From assembly GCF_000988165.1 (NCBI RefSeq), contig NW_020169360.1:1-23105 (forward strand): 23,105 nucleotides of DNA, written 5' to 3'. A program made the translations under genes and the position numbers. The notes beneath the pieces were generated by a model. That model searched no databases. It was not told where the DNA came from and saw nothing but the letters and a program-made list of their open reading frames with translations. The first letter of the stretch is position 1, and the number at the start of each line of letters is the position of its first letter. The stretch is from Vairimorpha ceranae. Taxonomy: Eukaryota > Microsporidia > Nosematidae. Shown in pieces: positions 1-8,962 of the stretch.

Positions 1-1
1 G

Positions 2-154
2 AACGAGTTTTTATTGTATCATCAGAAAAATATTTTTTTACTATCTACTTTTACTAATATACATATATTTTTTTTAAATAGTCATTTGAATGCTCATAGT
101 AGGGTTAAGTATACATTAAATGATGGTAGATTTGTGTTAAAAAAAAAGGATTGA
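2..154 (+). CDS. C-terminal fragment of an unidentified protein (cut by window edge)
   Basis: One reading frame is open from the window edge to a TGA at 152-154 and encodes about 50 residues. It ends in a mixed polar segment (SHLNAHSRVKYTLNDGRF) followed by a lysine run. That composition looks more like a real protein tail than translated AT-rich spacer. The upstream part lies outside the window and I recognise no family. The frame starting at base 1 is also open, but only for 18 codons. This could be the 3' end of a + strand gene upstream of the giant gene, or chance. Confidence 0.4.
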   Translation, partial: NEFLLYHQKNIFLLSTFTNIHIFFLNSHLNAHSRVKYTLNDGRFVLKKKD

Positions 155-613
155 TAACACAAAAAAGTTTTTTTACAATAATGACAAATTGACCTTTTCA
201 ATTTTATCTTTTAAATTGTGCAAAATATAGAATATGAACATAAGATTGGAAACATACATTTTTAAACAAATCATTATTTTATTTATTGTAAATTATTTAA
301 TTTATGAAAGTAAATTTAATCTTGTTTGTTAGAAGACATTTCAAATTAATTATCTTTGTAAGATTCAATTACAATTTTATAAGATCCAAGTATAAGTAAC
401 TAATTAAAGCTTATTAAAATAATAAATATTACACAAATTAAATTTTTATATAATTAACAAATTAAAAAGTTTAAATTGTCAGTTTTTTGAATTTTTCTTA
501 TAAATTGCTAATTAAATTTTTTATTTATTTCTTTAATTTAACCATTAAAATTTCTTTCTTAAAATATGCTTTTTTCAAATAAACAAACAAAAATACTATT
601 TTTTTTTTTTGTT

Positions 614-630
614 GATATTTTTGAAATATC
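614..630 (+). promoter_or_regulatory. Small perfect hairpin upstream of the giant gene
   Basis: GATATTT and AAATATC form a perfect 7-bp inverted repeat around a 3-nt loop. It ends 24 nt before the ATG at 655. It may be a regulator site or a structure at the transcript start. In DNA this AT-rich, a 7-bp stem could also be chance. Confidence 0.3.
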
Positions 631-647
631 TTAAATTTTACATTTTA

Positions 648-650
648 CCC
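648..650 (+). promoter_or_regulatory. CCC start-proximal signal of the giant gene
   Basis: TTTTACCC ends 4 nt before the ATG at 655. C-triplets just upstream of the start codon are a known microsporidian gene signal. In this C-poor DNA its position supports the chosen start. Confidence 0.6.
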
Positions 651-654
651 TTAT

Positions 655-3600
655 ATGAAAATTAAAATACTGATATTGACATACAATTTGTTTATTTCAT
701 GTACTTCATCAAAAGATATTATTACTTATTTTTGTGAAAACTATAAGAAGATTTACACGTGCATAGATGGCATAAATGTATACAAGGTTTCAGACTATTA
801 TTTACTTATTGATGAAACTCGTTTTGCTACAATGCCTGATAATTATCAGGATGAATTGTCTCATTACATATTTAAGAAAGATTTAGAAGATATGACTAGA
901 AAGTATTTTTTATATAGTGGTGGTTACAATACATGTAGAGATTTTATAAAAAATATTTTAATTCAATACGACAATGATCCTAAAATTATTGCAGATAATA
1001 TATTTAATGATTCAATAATTTTTAGAAATATAGAATTAAAAACAGATAATTTATTGAACTTTAATTATTTTATGCTTCTTGCAGAATATCAAGTTATGAA
1101 AAAATGTAAAGTAGATAATATTGAGTATCATGAAGAAATAATAGGATGTTGTGAAATTAAAGAAGAACTTGATAAAATTGATTTATTTCATTTGTTTGTA
1201 GACACTGTCAAGGTAAAACGACATTTTAAACTCTTAGTTAAGAAATCTGATATAAATTACAGGATTGATAAAGAAGATACAGCGATGGATTGCTCAGGAG
1301 ATAGAAGAATATGTGTTATTTTGAATTATTTTAAAAATTCCCACAGGCAAATTTCCTTTGAAGATTATGCTAAAAATGTTTATCCCAATTCTTATTGTTG
1401 TAAATGTTCATTGTTTGGTAGAAAATATAAATCTCAAGACAAAAAGCCTAAAAAAGAAATTTTAAATTTAAACATTTTTGAAAAGAAAAAACAGGAAATT
1501 ATTGAAAGATTAAAAGAATTCAGAGAAAGATTTTTCATAAGTTTTAAAGAAAAAATATTGATAAATGAAGAATCTAGAAATGAAGAAGAAATGATAAAAC
1601 ATAGTAAAATAAATAAAAATACAGGAGCTTATCGTAAAAAAAAATCTTTTAATGCAAGCAAAGAGGATAATAATGAAATTGCAGAAAAGATTTTAGGTGA
1701 TAGAAAAGCACAAACAAACTTTAATGGTGAAGTAACAAGAGAATTTTTAGATACTAATTATTGTGGTTCTGATTTTGAAGTAAATTGTGCGTTAAAGTAT
1801 GATTTTCCTGATATCTTTGGAGGAACAAGCTTACAAAAGGATTTTGATTTGCTGACATGTGATATGAAAGAGCTTCTCAATAGATCATATGTCAATGAAG
1901 ATAACGTGCCCGTAGGAGCCAATTTTAAAAATGATTGCAGTAAAACGTTTGAGACAAAAGGTAAAATAAAATTTTATGAACATTTAAATTGTGATGAAGA
2001 GAATATATATAAAAATGGAACTTTTACTGATGAATCAAACAATGAAAGCATTTTTGCTGATGATTATAACACATCTGTACAAAAAAAATCTACAAAAAGA
2101 AATTATAAAAATTTAATGTTAAAAGATACGACAGCAAATGAATATGAAAACCATGAGAACGAGATTTTAGATAAAAGGCGATTTGCGCGACGTATTTTGC
2201 AATTCAATGACGGCGAATTTGAAGAACGACAAAAATTTTTCGATGAAAATTTTAATTGTTCGAATCAAGAAAATAATGATAAAAAGGAATTTGACAATAA
2301 CGAGTTAAATATTAAAATTAGGAATGTGCCTGAATTGATTGATACAAATTCATATAAAAATATGTTTGGTGCTACTGGAAGTCAAAGTATTATGGATCCT
2401 AATGAAATTCATATTCCTACTTTAAAAAAATATGATATAGAAGAAGATAAAAATTTGATTGAGAATGTAGAAAAATGTAATTTAGATAAAACATCTTGTG
2501 AAATATTAGAAAATTTTGATAAAGATGCAGGAATAAGCGGAGAAGAAGAAGGTGTACACGAAACAAAATTGTTTGATATAGAAAATTTAAATAAATCCGA
2601 ACAGGTTTTACAAGCAAAAGAAATACTACCAGAAAAAATTGTAGATGACGAATGTAAAATTGAGGAGATAGCTGAAATATATCATAGCTTTTTTGAGCAA
2701 CATGAAACAATATCAAAGATGTCTTATATTTTTTTTGAAGAATATAAAAGAAATGTAGATACAAGTATTGAAGAAGAATTAAAAAATGTTTTAAGTGCAA
2801 ATTCTTCAGCAGAGACCTTAAATATTGAAAATTATGAAAACGAAAAGATTGGTGAGAAATTTTATAATTCAAGTGACAGTTTTTTAGATGAACAAAAAGG
2901 GATATTAAAATCTTATTCAGTGGATGATAAATCTGTTTTAGAAAATGCCAGTTCTTTTGAATTGTGTAAAAATGATTTTAAGGTACAACAACAAAAAAAT
3001 AGCTCTTGTGAAAATTTTGATAAATTTGATTCTGAAAAACGAAGTCGATCATTAGGAGAGAGTACTAATACATTAGATTATTTTTATTCTGATAGATTAA
3101 ACAAATACAATTCATCTCCTGATTTGACATTTTGTACTGCAAACAATTCGAATACTAGTTTACTATTTCAAAGATGTGCAGAACATAAAAATGAAGATTA
3201 TGATACTGTAACCTTACAAAATTACAGCCAATATTCGAAGTCTCCTGAAAATCAATCGGTACTAAGTGTAGATATTAGTGAAGATAAATTAAGTGATGAT
3301 TCTTTTGAATTAAATAATACTACATCAAAAACTGACGATAAAGACAATAATTTTTCTGCTGCTTTAAATAACAAAAAAAGAATATCTAATGATGAAGGAT
3401 ACACAGAAAGTGTATCGCCCAATTCTGACTCGCTTATTTCATCACAACATAGTCCTATTTTATCTGGTGAAAAATTACCACTAAATGAAGAAGACAGTTT
3501 AGTATTGTCATCAGAACGTAGTCCTGAATTTACAGAGAAAAACAAGAATTTTATAGAAAAAGAATTATCATATTTGAATTTAGAATATAACACACCACTA

Positions 3601-6447
3601 AATAAGGTTTTAGATTATAATTCTACAAAACAAGGAAATTTAGAAAATTGGTTAAATTCTCAGAAAAATAGCATAGAGACAAATCAGATGTCAGAAAATA
3701 AAGATAAATTATTTTTTAATGATCAAAATAAAGAGGCAAAAATGAATTCTGTGTGTAATAAGCTTGAGGAGAGTGGCTCATACATATTTGAGTTAGATTT
3801 GTTGAAAGAGGCTAAGAAACAGGAAGAGTTTTATGACTCTCAAGATCGGGATTTAAAAAAATTTAAGACCAGTCAGTCAACAAAAAATAAAAAAGCTAAA
3901 GATCAAAACTATCCTTTAGTACATGATATTATTTATGAAAATTTTTTTGGTAATTATGAAAATAATGAACAAAAGCCTAGTGATTCTTCTGGTTGTTTTC
4001 AAAACAATGAAAAATCTAAAAGTTCTGATGATTTTACGAATTCTGAATCTTATTTTGACAGTTTAGAATTTAATATTAACAATCTATCTGCTACAGATGC
4101 TGTAAACATGTCGAGTGAGTGTGAAAAAAATTCTCCTGTAGATCAAAAGTATATTAAGAGCATAAATGTAAATAAAGAATATGTTATAGAAGATAATAAG
4201 TGTACAAATGTAAGTGATATGCATTTAATGGCATCAAATATTTCAGGTTCTGATAATAATACCAATGCATCGGATATAGAAAATTTGCAAGGAATGTCTA
4301 AAAAAGTAGAAGAAAGTAACACAAGACAGCAAAGTAGTAAAGATATATCAAATGAAAAAGATGTAAGTAATATGTTAGATTCCAAGAAAAAGTCTAAACT
4401 TAATTACGATTACTTTTACATCGATTTAAAATCAAATCCATCTGAATGTTGTCAATACGAAGATAAATGTAAATCTAATGATTTTAATAAAAAAATCGAA
4501 GGTAAAAATGTTACAAAATGTGATAATTGTTCTATTCCTGACACTTGCCATATCGAAACACATAAAACAGGAAATTGTACAAATGTTATTATTCAGAATC
4601 CAAAGAACACATTAGTAAGTAATTTTACGGGAAGTAAAACTGAAAAAAGTTCTATTGAAAATAATAAAACAGAGTGTACAGTAAATAATGTACTGAATCA
4701 ATATGAAAAAATTGCAAGTAAAGAAAATTTTATCTCTTCAAATTGCATTGTAGGAGATTATGTTAATAAAGGAGATCAAAATTTTGAAGATTCTGTAAAA
4801 AAAAATACTGAAAATGAGACCTCTTTATCTTTGAATAAAACTGTAAACAGTGATTTTGATAAACAGGAAGAAGTAGACATTGAACAACAAGATAATAAAA
4901 TTTTACCTTTGAAAAAAACTGTAAATGGTGATTTTGATAAACAGGAAGAAGTAGATATTGAACAACAAGATAATAAAGTTTCATCTAATTGTAAATCTAA
5001 CTCCTTAAAAAATATTTGCCATACTAAATATATCGATCCTCTCAAGCCTGAAAATTATTTTAATAGGATGGATTTATTTGTATCTGGACAACAACAATTT
5101 AACACTTGTAAATCTAATAATGAGAATATAAATAAAAAAATAGTATCTGCAGAAGATACTGAATTATTAAACACTAGTAGTTATTTGTATTTAACAGAAG
5201 ATATTGAAAATTCATTTGTGAAAAACATGACAAATTGTCAAAATTCTAAAATTAATAATATTTTAGATAAACAAGAAGTTGAAAAGGCTTTAGAATCCAG
5301 CAAGTATTTACTACAAAATAATACAAATCTTTCTAAAGATCTTGTAAAAATGTCTTCTAAAGATAAAGTTAATATAAAAAGTGCTAATTGCAATAACAAG
5401 TCTGCTCTAAAAGAAAATAAATCCATCAATAATTCTATGCATACGAGTTTGCCTAATGTTGCATTCTCATCTGATTCCAGTACCACTAGAATTACATCCC
5501 CAGGTATTCGCAAGAGAAGTAAAAGCTTATTTACTTCTATAAAAGGTTTAAGCAAATGTTCTAATAAAATTAAAAGCCAGTCAAAAGATAAAAATTTAGA
5601 AAATGATATTTTAAATTCTAAACTAAGAAAATCATACTCTTCCAGTACATTAGAAAAGTCTAAATGCCCATCCTTTAAATTTTCTAAATTTACTAAAAGT
5701 GAAGATAAAATTAATAAACCTAAAGATTTTAGTTTTCCTTATAAACTCAGTAAACGTATGCATGAATTAGCACTTCCTAAAGTATATAAAAGCTACGAAG
5801 AGATTTATGGTAGATCATATCACTCGACAAATTCGCTTGATTATTACAACAGAAAAAATTCATTTTCTAATTTGCATCGAAAAAATACAAATTTTGAAGA
5901 AAGTCGTAAAAGTTGGCCAACGTTTACAAAAAGGCTAAGAAAGCAAGAAAAAAATTATAGTTCTAGTGATAAACTTAAACTATTAAACAATAATTTTAAA
6001 GCTGTTGCTGAACTTGCAATGGCTTTAAATGCAAAAAAAAAGTCAAGGCAAGCTGTTAAAGTTGATACTTCTGAAAGTAGCACAACTACAATAAAATTAA
6101 CAGACGTGAAGGCGCCACTCAATAAAAAAAATAAAAAAGAAGAATCATCTTCAACTGAGAGTACAATGAAAAAGTCTTCTGCTAGAAGTTCTAAAGATCG
6201 AAATTCATCTTCAACTGAAAGTTCGTACAGCACCAGAAGTAGACCTGTAGTTGGTAGAAATGTTAGTAAATTACCCGAGAGTTTTTTAGCTGATGGTGAA
6301 ACTATGAATGACAAACACGGTAGAGCTTTTGCATCACAAAGAAAAATTGATGAACTATCAAAACCTAAAGATATTACTAAAATAGTTACAAAAGTTATAA
6401 AAAAGCATCCTGAACTGAAAACTGAGACTAAAAGAAAGAATAAATAA
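655..6447 (+). CDS. Giant low-complexity protein with probable signal peptide (1930 aa), function unknown
   Basis: I recognise no family. The protein opens with a hydrophobic stretch (about residues 4-16, ILILTYNLFIS) that could be a signal peptide. The region to about residue 260 looks folded, with scattered cysteines and a CCKC cluster at 248-251. The remaining 1600 or so residues are rich in N, S, K, E and D and probably disordered. They include a nearly perfect 26-residue tandem duplication from about residue 1393 and Ser/Thr/Arg/Lys-rich blocks near the basic C-terminus (SSSTES motifs around 1820-1865). There is no membrane span after the N-terminus. The ATG is the first in frame and follows a CCC signal by 4 nt. 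The gene is intact over 5.8 kb and converges on the transporter gene. From the signal peptide I infer a secreted or surface protein, possibly released towards the host; an internal scaffold whose hydrophobic N-terminus misleads is the alternative. Confidence 0.85.
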   Translation: MKIKILILTYNLFISCTSSKDIITYFCENYKKIYTCIDGINVYKVSDYYLLIDETRFATMPDNYQDELSHYIFKKDLEDMTRKYFLYSGGYNTCRDFIKNILIQYDNDPKIIADNIFNDSIIFRNIELKTDNLLNFNYFMLLAEYQVMKKCKVDNIEYHEEIIGCCEIKEELDKIDLFHLFVDTVKVKRHFKLLVKKSDINYRIDKEDTAMDCSGDRRICVILNYFKNSHRQISFEDYAKNVYPNSYCCKCSLFGRKYKSQDKKPKKEILNLNIFEKKKQEIIERLKEFRERFFISFKEKILINEESRNEEEMIKHSKINKNTGAYRKKKSFNASKEDNNEIAEKILGDRKAQTNFNGEVTREFLDTNYCGSDFEVNCALKYDFPDIFGGTSLQKDFDLLTCDMKELLNRSYVNEDNVPVGANFKNDCSKTFETKGKIKFYEHLNCDEENIYKNGTFTDESNNESIFADDYNTSVQKKSTKRNYKNLMLKDTTANEYENHENEILDKRRFARRILQFNDGEFEERQKFFDENFNCSNQENNDKKEFDNNELNIKIRNVPELIDTNSYKNMFGATGSQSIMDPNEIHIPTLKKYDIEEDKNLIENVEKCNLDKTSCEILENFDKDAGISGEEEGVHETKLFDIENLNKSEQVLQAKEILPEKIVDDECKIEEIAEIYHSFFEQHETISKMSYIFFEEYKRNVDTSIEEELKNVLSANSSAETLNIENYENEKIGEKFYNSSDSFLDEQKGILKSYSVDDKSVLENASSFELCKNDFKVQQQKNSSCENFDKFDSEKRSRSLGESTNTLDYFYSDRLNKYNSSPDLTFCTANNSNTSLLFQRCAEHKNEDYDTVTLQNYSQYSKSPENQSVLSVDISEDKLSDDSFELNNTTSKTDDKDNNFSAALNNKKRISNDEGYTESVSPNSDSLISSQHSPILSGEKLPLNEEDSLVLSSERSPEFTEKNKNFIEKELSYLNLEYNTPLNKVLDYNSTKQGNLENWLNSQKNSIETNQMSENKDKLFFNDQNKEAKMNSVCNKLEESGSYIFELDLLKEAKKQEEFYDSQDRDLKKFKTSQSTKNKKAKDQNYPLVHDIIYENFFGNYENNEQKPSDSSGCFQNNEKSKSSDDFTNSESYFDSLEFNINNLSATDAVNMSSECEKNSPVDQKYIKSINVNKEYVIEDNKCTNVSDMHLMASNISGSDNNTNASDIENLQGMSKKVEESNTRQQSSKDISNEKDVSNMLDSKKKSKLNYDYFYIDLKSNPSECCQYEDKCKSNDFNKKIEGKNVTKCDNCSIPDTCHIETHKTGNCTNVIIQNPKNTLVSNFTGSKTEKSSIENNKTECTVNNVLNQYEKIASKENFISSNCIVGDYVNKGDQNFEDSVKKNTENETSLSLNKTVNSDFDKQEEVDIEQQDNKILPLKKTVNGDFDKQEEVDIEQQDNKVSSNCKSNSLKNICHTKYIDPLKPENYFNRMDLFVSGQQQFNTCKSNNENINKKIVSAEDTELLNTSSYLYLTEDIENSFVKNMTNCQNSKINNILDKQEVEKALESSKYLLQNNTNLSKDLVKMSSKDKVNIKSANCNNKSALKENKSINNSMHTSLPNVAFSSDSSTTRITSPGIRKRSKSLFTSIKGLSKCSNKIKSQSKDKNLENDILNSKLRKSYSSSTLEKSKCPSFKFSKFTKSEDKINKPKDFSFPYKLSKRMHELALPKVYKSYEEIYGRSYHSTNSLDYYNRKNSFSNLHRKNTNFEESRKSWPTFTKRLRKQEKNYSSSDKLKLLNNNFKAVAELAMALNAKKKSRQAVKVDTSESSTTTIKLTDVKAPLNKKNKKEESSSTESTMKKSSARSSKDRNSSSTESSYSTRSRPVVGRNVSKLPESFLADGETMNDKHGRAFASQRKIDELSKPKDITKIVTKVIKKHPELKTETKRKNK
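4831..4986 (+). repeat. Two-copy 78-nt in-frame tandem duplication inside the giant gene
   Basis: Copies at 4831-4908 and 4909-4986 encode LNKTVNSDFDKQEEVDIEQQ... and LKKTVNGDFDKQEEVDIEQQ... (26 residues each). They are nearly identical at the DNA level, with some of the changes synonymous, which points to a recent duplication kept in frame. Confidence 0.9.
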
Positions 6448-6497
6448 ATGTATTATAGTTTTGTAAAAGTGTATTTAATAGTGTGCATGTGCTTGTC

Positions 6498-6581
6498 TTA
6501 CTTTATATAAAAAATATTTAAATGCTCTTTTACACTTGATATGGCATTCATATAATTTTTAAATTCGTTGGGATATAACAT
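6498..6581 (-). CDS. Possible 27-residue small protein
   Basis: A short minus-strand frame starts at an ATG directly preceded by CCC (CCCATG), as in the Noc2-like and Rpb10 genes. It encodes MLYPNEFKNYMNAISSVKEH and seven more residues before TAA at 6500-6498. Its composition is protein-like. An 11-bp inverted repeat lies 31 nt upstream, similar to the hairpins before two other genes. Against it: 27 codons is very short, no family is recognisable, and it sits between two convergent genes. Confidence 0.25.
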   Translation of the reverse strand: MLYPNEFKNYMNAISSVKEHLNIFYIK

Positions 6582-6612
6582 GGGTTTATTTAATAATTAT
6601 TAATTATATAAC

Positions 6613-6657
6613 AGACATGTCAAAGCCATCAACCCAATACTGCTGATTGACATGTCT
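6613..6657. repeat. Perfect 11-bp inverted repeat AGACATGTCAA / TTGACATGTCT
   Basis: The arms at 6613-6623 and 6647-6657 are perfect reverse complements around a 23-nt spacer. They lie between the convergent giant gene and transporter gene. Each arm contains TGACATGTC, a core that recurs as a perfect palindrome at 11149-11160. It could be a paired binding site, a transcript-end hairpin, or the upstream element of the possible small gene at 6498-6581. Confidence 0.65.
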
Positions 6658-6848
6658 AAATCTTTACTATCCTACAAAATTATGTTAAGAATTGTAAATT
6701 GTGCAAATGTCTATTCTTAAAAAATTATTTAAAATTGTTTTTTAATTAGTATTTAGTATTACACATTACGTCAAATATCCTAATGTTAGTGTATTTATAA
6801 TAATTTTAATCTACCCAACCCAAATAAACAAACTTTAATTAAAATCTT

Positions 6849-8009
6849 CTAATTATTTTTGAAATACACAACACTGTAAATTGTCGTTGAAAATACAAAA
6901 ATACCAAATAAAAATGATAAATATCCTAAAATATCAAGAAAGATATTCCGCTCTAAATCCATATTAAAATAAAACAATACTGGAAATATTAAACACATAA
7001 GTGTAGAAGCTGTAGCACCTATTATCGAGTAAACTAGTCCTAAGTTCATACCACTAACGGCTATAAAATAAGTTAATAAAATAATTAATGTTGTACTTAA
7101 AAATGTTACTCTTACTTCATTTTTAAATTGTATGTTAGTCATTTTAATTAAGTAAACCCTACATGGATTTACTTGTAAAGGATAAGATACACCCATTACT
7201 ATAACATATAATCCTCGCACTATAGTTGCTAGTACATCATTAGGAAAATTTAATATAATATTATCTTTAACAAACTGTCCATAAATTAAATAATTATAGT
7301 ATCCAAATGACAAGTATAAGGATAAAGCAGTCAATGCAACTAGATAGATTAATTTGCGCATGTTAGGAAGAGAATTATTAGAAATCTCTGAATATATCGC
7401 GAAAATATTTTGGTGGCAAGTGAACGAAAAAACGAATTTACCGAATCCTCCAAGATAAGATTTAGATAATGGTGCGATATAATATATAATTATATTATTA
7501 GGTATGTCTGTGTATTTATATCGGTAGATAGTAGCTAATATTACAAAAATAATGCTTATTACACCACACAACGATGTATACTTTAATTTATCTAATTTAT
7601 CAAAATAACAAAATGGACCTACTAGTAGTAAAAAGACTATTAGTACATAAGAAGGTTTTATAGTGTAGTGAAAAAGGGTATGTATAATTGGCGGTATAAG
7701 TTGTTTAGATATTATTAAGTAGGATAATGAAACACCGAAACATTTCAAGAACACTGAGAAATCTACTAAGATTTTCGTGTAAGGCATAGAAATTTTAGAG
7801 ATTTCTGAAAGCGTAGCATTTCTTCCTATTTCTTTCGCACAGTTGATGTATAAAATAAGACCTACCACTGCGAATCCTCCTGAAATAATAGTAAGAATAG
7901 AAGCAGTAAATATACCATAAGTAGCAAATAAATAAGGAAATGAAAGTGCACCACTTCCTATACATGTTTTAAGTAAAGTAATAAAGCAAGACTTAAATGT
8001 GGCATTCAT
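6849..8009 (-). CDS. AVT/SLC38-type amino-acid transporter (AAAP family)
   Basis: This is a polytopic membrane protein of 386 residues with about 11 hydrophobic spans. The first span carries the AAAP signature CIGSGALSFPYLF (residues 16-28), where the unwound G-S-G segment contacts the substrate in this superfamily. A later span has FSFTCHQNIFAIYSEI (194-209), the conserved F-x-C-H-x-N signature of AVT and SLC38 proteins. Length is typical for a compact member. It probably moves neutral or basic amino acids across the vacuolar or plasma membrane; substrate and direction cannot be read from sequence. Microsporidia rely on imported amino acids, which fits. An in-frame stop sits just before the ATG at 8009, so the start is firm. 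This gene lacks the CCC signal most neighbours have. It is followed upstream by the Pop4-like gene on the same strand, 143 nt away. Confidence 0.92.
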   Translation of the reverse strand: MNATFKSCFITLLKTCIGSGALSFPYLFATYGIFTASILTIISGGFAVVGLILYINCAKEIGRNATLSEISKISMPYTKILVDFSVFLKCFGVSLSYLIISKQLIPPIIHTLFHYTIKPSYVLIVFLLLVGPFCYFDKLDKLKYTSLCGVISIIFVILATIYRYKYTDIPNNIIIYYIAPLSKSYLGGFGKFVFSFTCHQNIFAIYSEISNNSLPNMRKLIYLVALTALSLYLSFGYYNYLIYGQFVKDNIILNFPNDVLATIVRGLYVIVMGVSYPLQVNPCRVYLIKMTNIQFKNEVRVTFLSTTLIILLTYFIAVSGMNLGLVYSIIGATASTLMCLIFPVLFYFNMDLERNIFLDILGYLSFLFGIFVFSTTIYSVVYFKNN

Positions 8010-8152
8010 TATTTATTTATTGTTACACTTTTAATTTATTATATTGAAACAGTACACTAAATAAATATATTACAGGTGTATATTTGTCGTAATAAAAAGA
8101 TTTAATAGGTCATAATATACACTTCTATTTTGTTACATCACACTTAAAACAT

Positions 8153-8467
8153 TTAATTAAAAATTTCAATATTCATATTATAAATTTTGAATGTAGGAAT
8201 GTAGACAATAGAATTCTTTTTAACTAGTGTAAGATACCAAAAGTTATAATCTTTTATAATTCCTTCGTATTTATCTAAACAAGCCTTTTTATTTTTCTGT
8301 ATAGGATAAACAGACAAGACTACAGCACTTTTACAAATATTTTCTATTAGACTTTTATCAACCATAGAATTTTTATAAAAGGTGCCAAAAAGTAAAGCAT
8401 TGGGAATAATCTTTTTTAAAGTAGATGAATTACAAAACGGCAGTTTAAATAAAAAATCTGAGCGCAT
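8153..8467 (-). CDS. Candidate RNase P/MRP subunit Pop4/Rpp29
   Basis: A 104-residue protein. The second half follows the order of the Pop4/Rpp29 beta-barrel: a hydrophobic strand (SAVVLSVYPI, about residues 48-57), a polar turn, YEGIIKDYNFWYLTLVKKNS (about 69-88) and YIPTFKIYNMNIEIF. The family has the same order, a G-I/V strand followed by a basic hairpin, then I/V-P and an F-x-I/V tail. In Pop4 this barrel binds RNase P or MRP RNA. The frame also opens at 8512, but I chose the ATG at 8467 because a CCC lies 5 nt before it and the extra 15 residues fall in the tandem repeat. The match is by eye and individual residues are weak, so another small barrel protein (Sm-like) is possible. Confidence 0.42.
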   Translation of the reverse strand: MRSDFLFKLPFCNSSTLKKIIPNALLFGTFYKNSMVDKSLIENICKSAVVLSVYPIQKNKKACLDKYEGIIKDYNFWYLTLVKKNSIVYIPTFKIYNMNIEIFN

Positions 8468-8472
8468 AAAAA

Positions 8473-8475
8473 GGG
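8473..8475 (-). promoter_or_regulatory. CCC signal deciding the start of the Pop4-like gene
   Basis: On the minus strand GCCC precedes the ATG at 8467 by 5 nt. The longer frame from 8512 would place the signal inside the coding region, so the shorter start is preferred. Confidence 0.5.
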
Positions 8476-8501
8476 CATGAAAATATTCAAAAAATTTATT
8501 T

Positions 8502-8781
8502 TGTGTGCACATTTAAATAATAAAGAATATGAATGTATTTTGTGTGTACATTTAAATAATAAAAAATATGAATTTATCTATTCACAAAAATAATAAAAAT
8601 ATGAATTTATCTAATTCACACAAATAATAAAAAATATGAATTTATCTTGTGTGCACATTTAAATAATAAAAAATATGAATTTATCTAATTCAAACAAATA
8701 ATAAAAAATATGAATTTATCTAATTCACACAAATAATAAAAAATATGAATTTATCTAATTCACACAAATAATAAAAAATAA
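8502..8781. repeat. Tandem repeat, about 8 copies of a roughly 35-nt unit in two variants
   Basis: The core AAATAATAAAAAATATGAAT recurs about eight times. Five units begin with a TTCACAC-like segment and three with GTGTGCACATTT or GTGTGTACATTT. The array fills the spacer between the minus-strand Dad1-like and Pop4-like genes and probably includes the Pop4-like promoter. No open coding frame runs through it. Confidence 0.9.
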
Positions 8782-8791
8782 ATTTTTTAAT

Positions 8792-8962
8792 TTACAATTT
8801 ATCTTTCCATATTTTATATACATCTACTGTTCTAATCAGGTCTTTATTTAATGTATAAATATCCTCTAATCTTATATTTATATTTCTAATAATACTTGTA
8901 GTGTTCTTTAGTGTTTTATTCAGTCTTTTTAGAATTTTATTTTTTCTTTCCTCTAAAATCAT
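8792..8962 (-). CDS. Candidate DASH/Dam1 complex subunit Dad1
   Basis: A 56-residue, almost entirely helical protein. It has a basic N-terminal helix (EERKNKILKRLNKTL), a middle heptad-like stretch (IIRNINIRLEDIYTLNKDL, about residues 22-40) and an ending with V-x-x-Y-K-I-W. Dad1 proteins share this plan: a short coiled coil with an N-x-x-L-E motif, a hydrophobic spacer and a terminal LW-like motif. They act in the ring complex that couples fungal kinetochores to microtubules. The frame can be extended to a TTG at 9013, but the only ATG is at 8962, preceded by TACC. Such a short coiled coil is easily mis-assigned; another small DASH subunit (Dad2, Dad4) or an unrelated helical protein is possible. 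Confidence 0.4.
   Translation of the reverse strand: MILEERKNKILKRLNKTLKNTTSIIRNINIRLEDIYTLNKDLIRTVDVYKIWKDKL

Larger units (their letters stand above)
155..654. other. Gene-free AT-rich spacer upstream of the giant gene
   Basis: I see no start-plus-frame combination, RNA gene or sizeable repeat here. The spacer is mostly A/T runs. Its last 40 bases hold the small hairpin (614-630) and the C-triplet (648-650) listed separately, so the promoter of the 655 gene probably lies in this stretch. Confidence 0.5.

Noticed and set aside
2417..6314. Several minus-strand frames of 73-151 codons inside the giant gene
   Set aside because: They overlap a single intact 1930-codon frame and consist of translated complements of low-complexity codons, with no recognisable motif.
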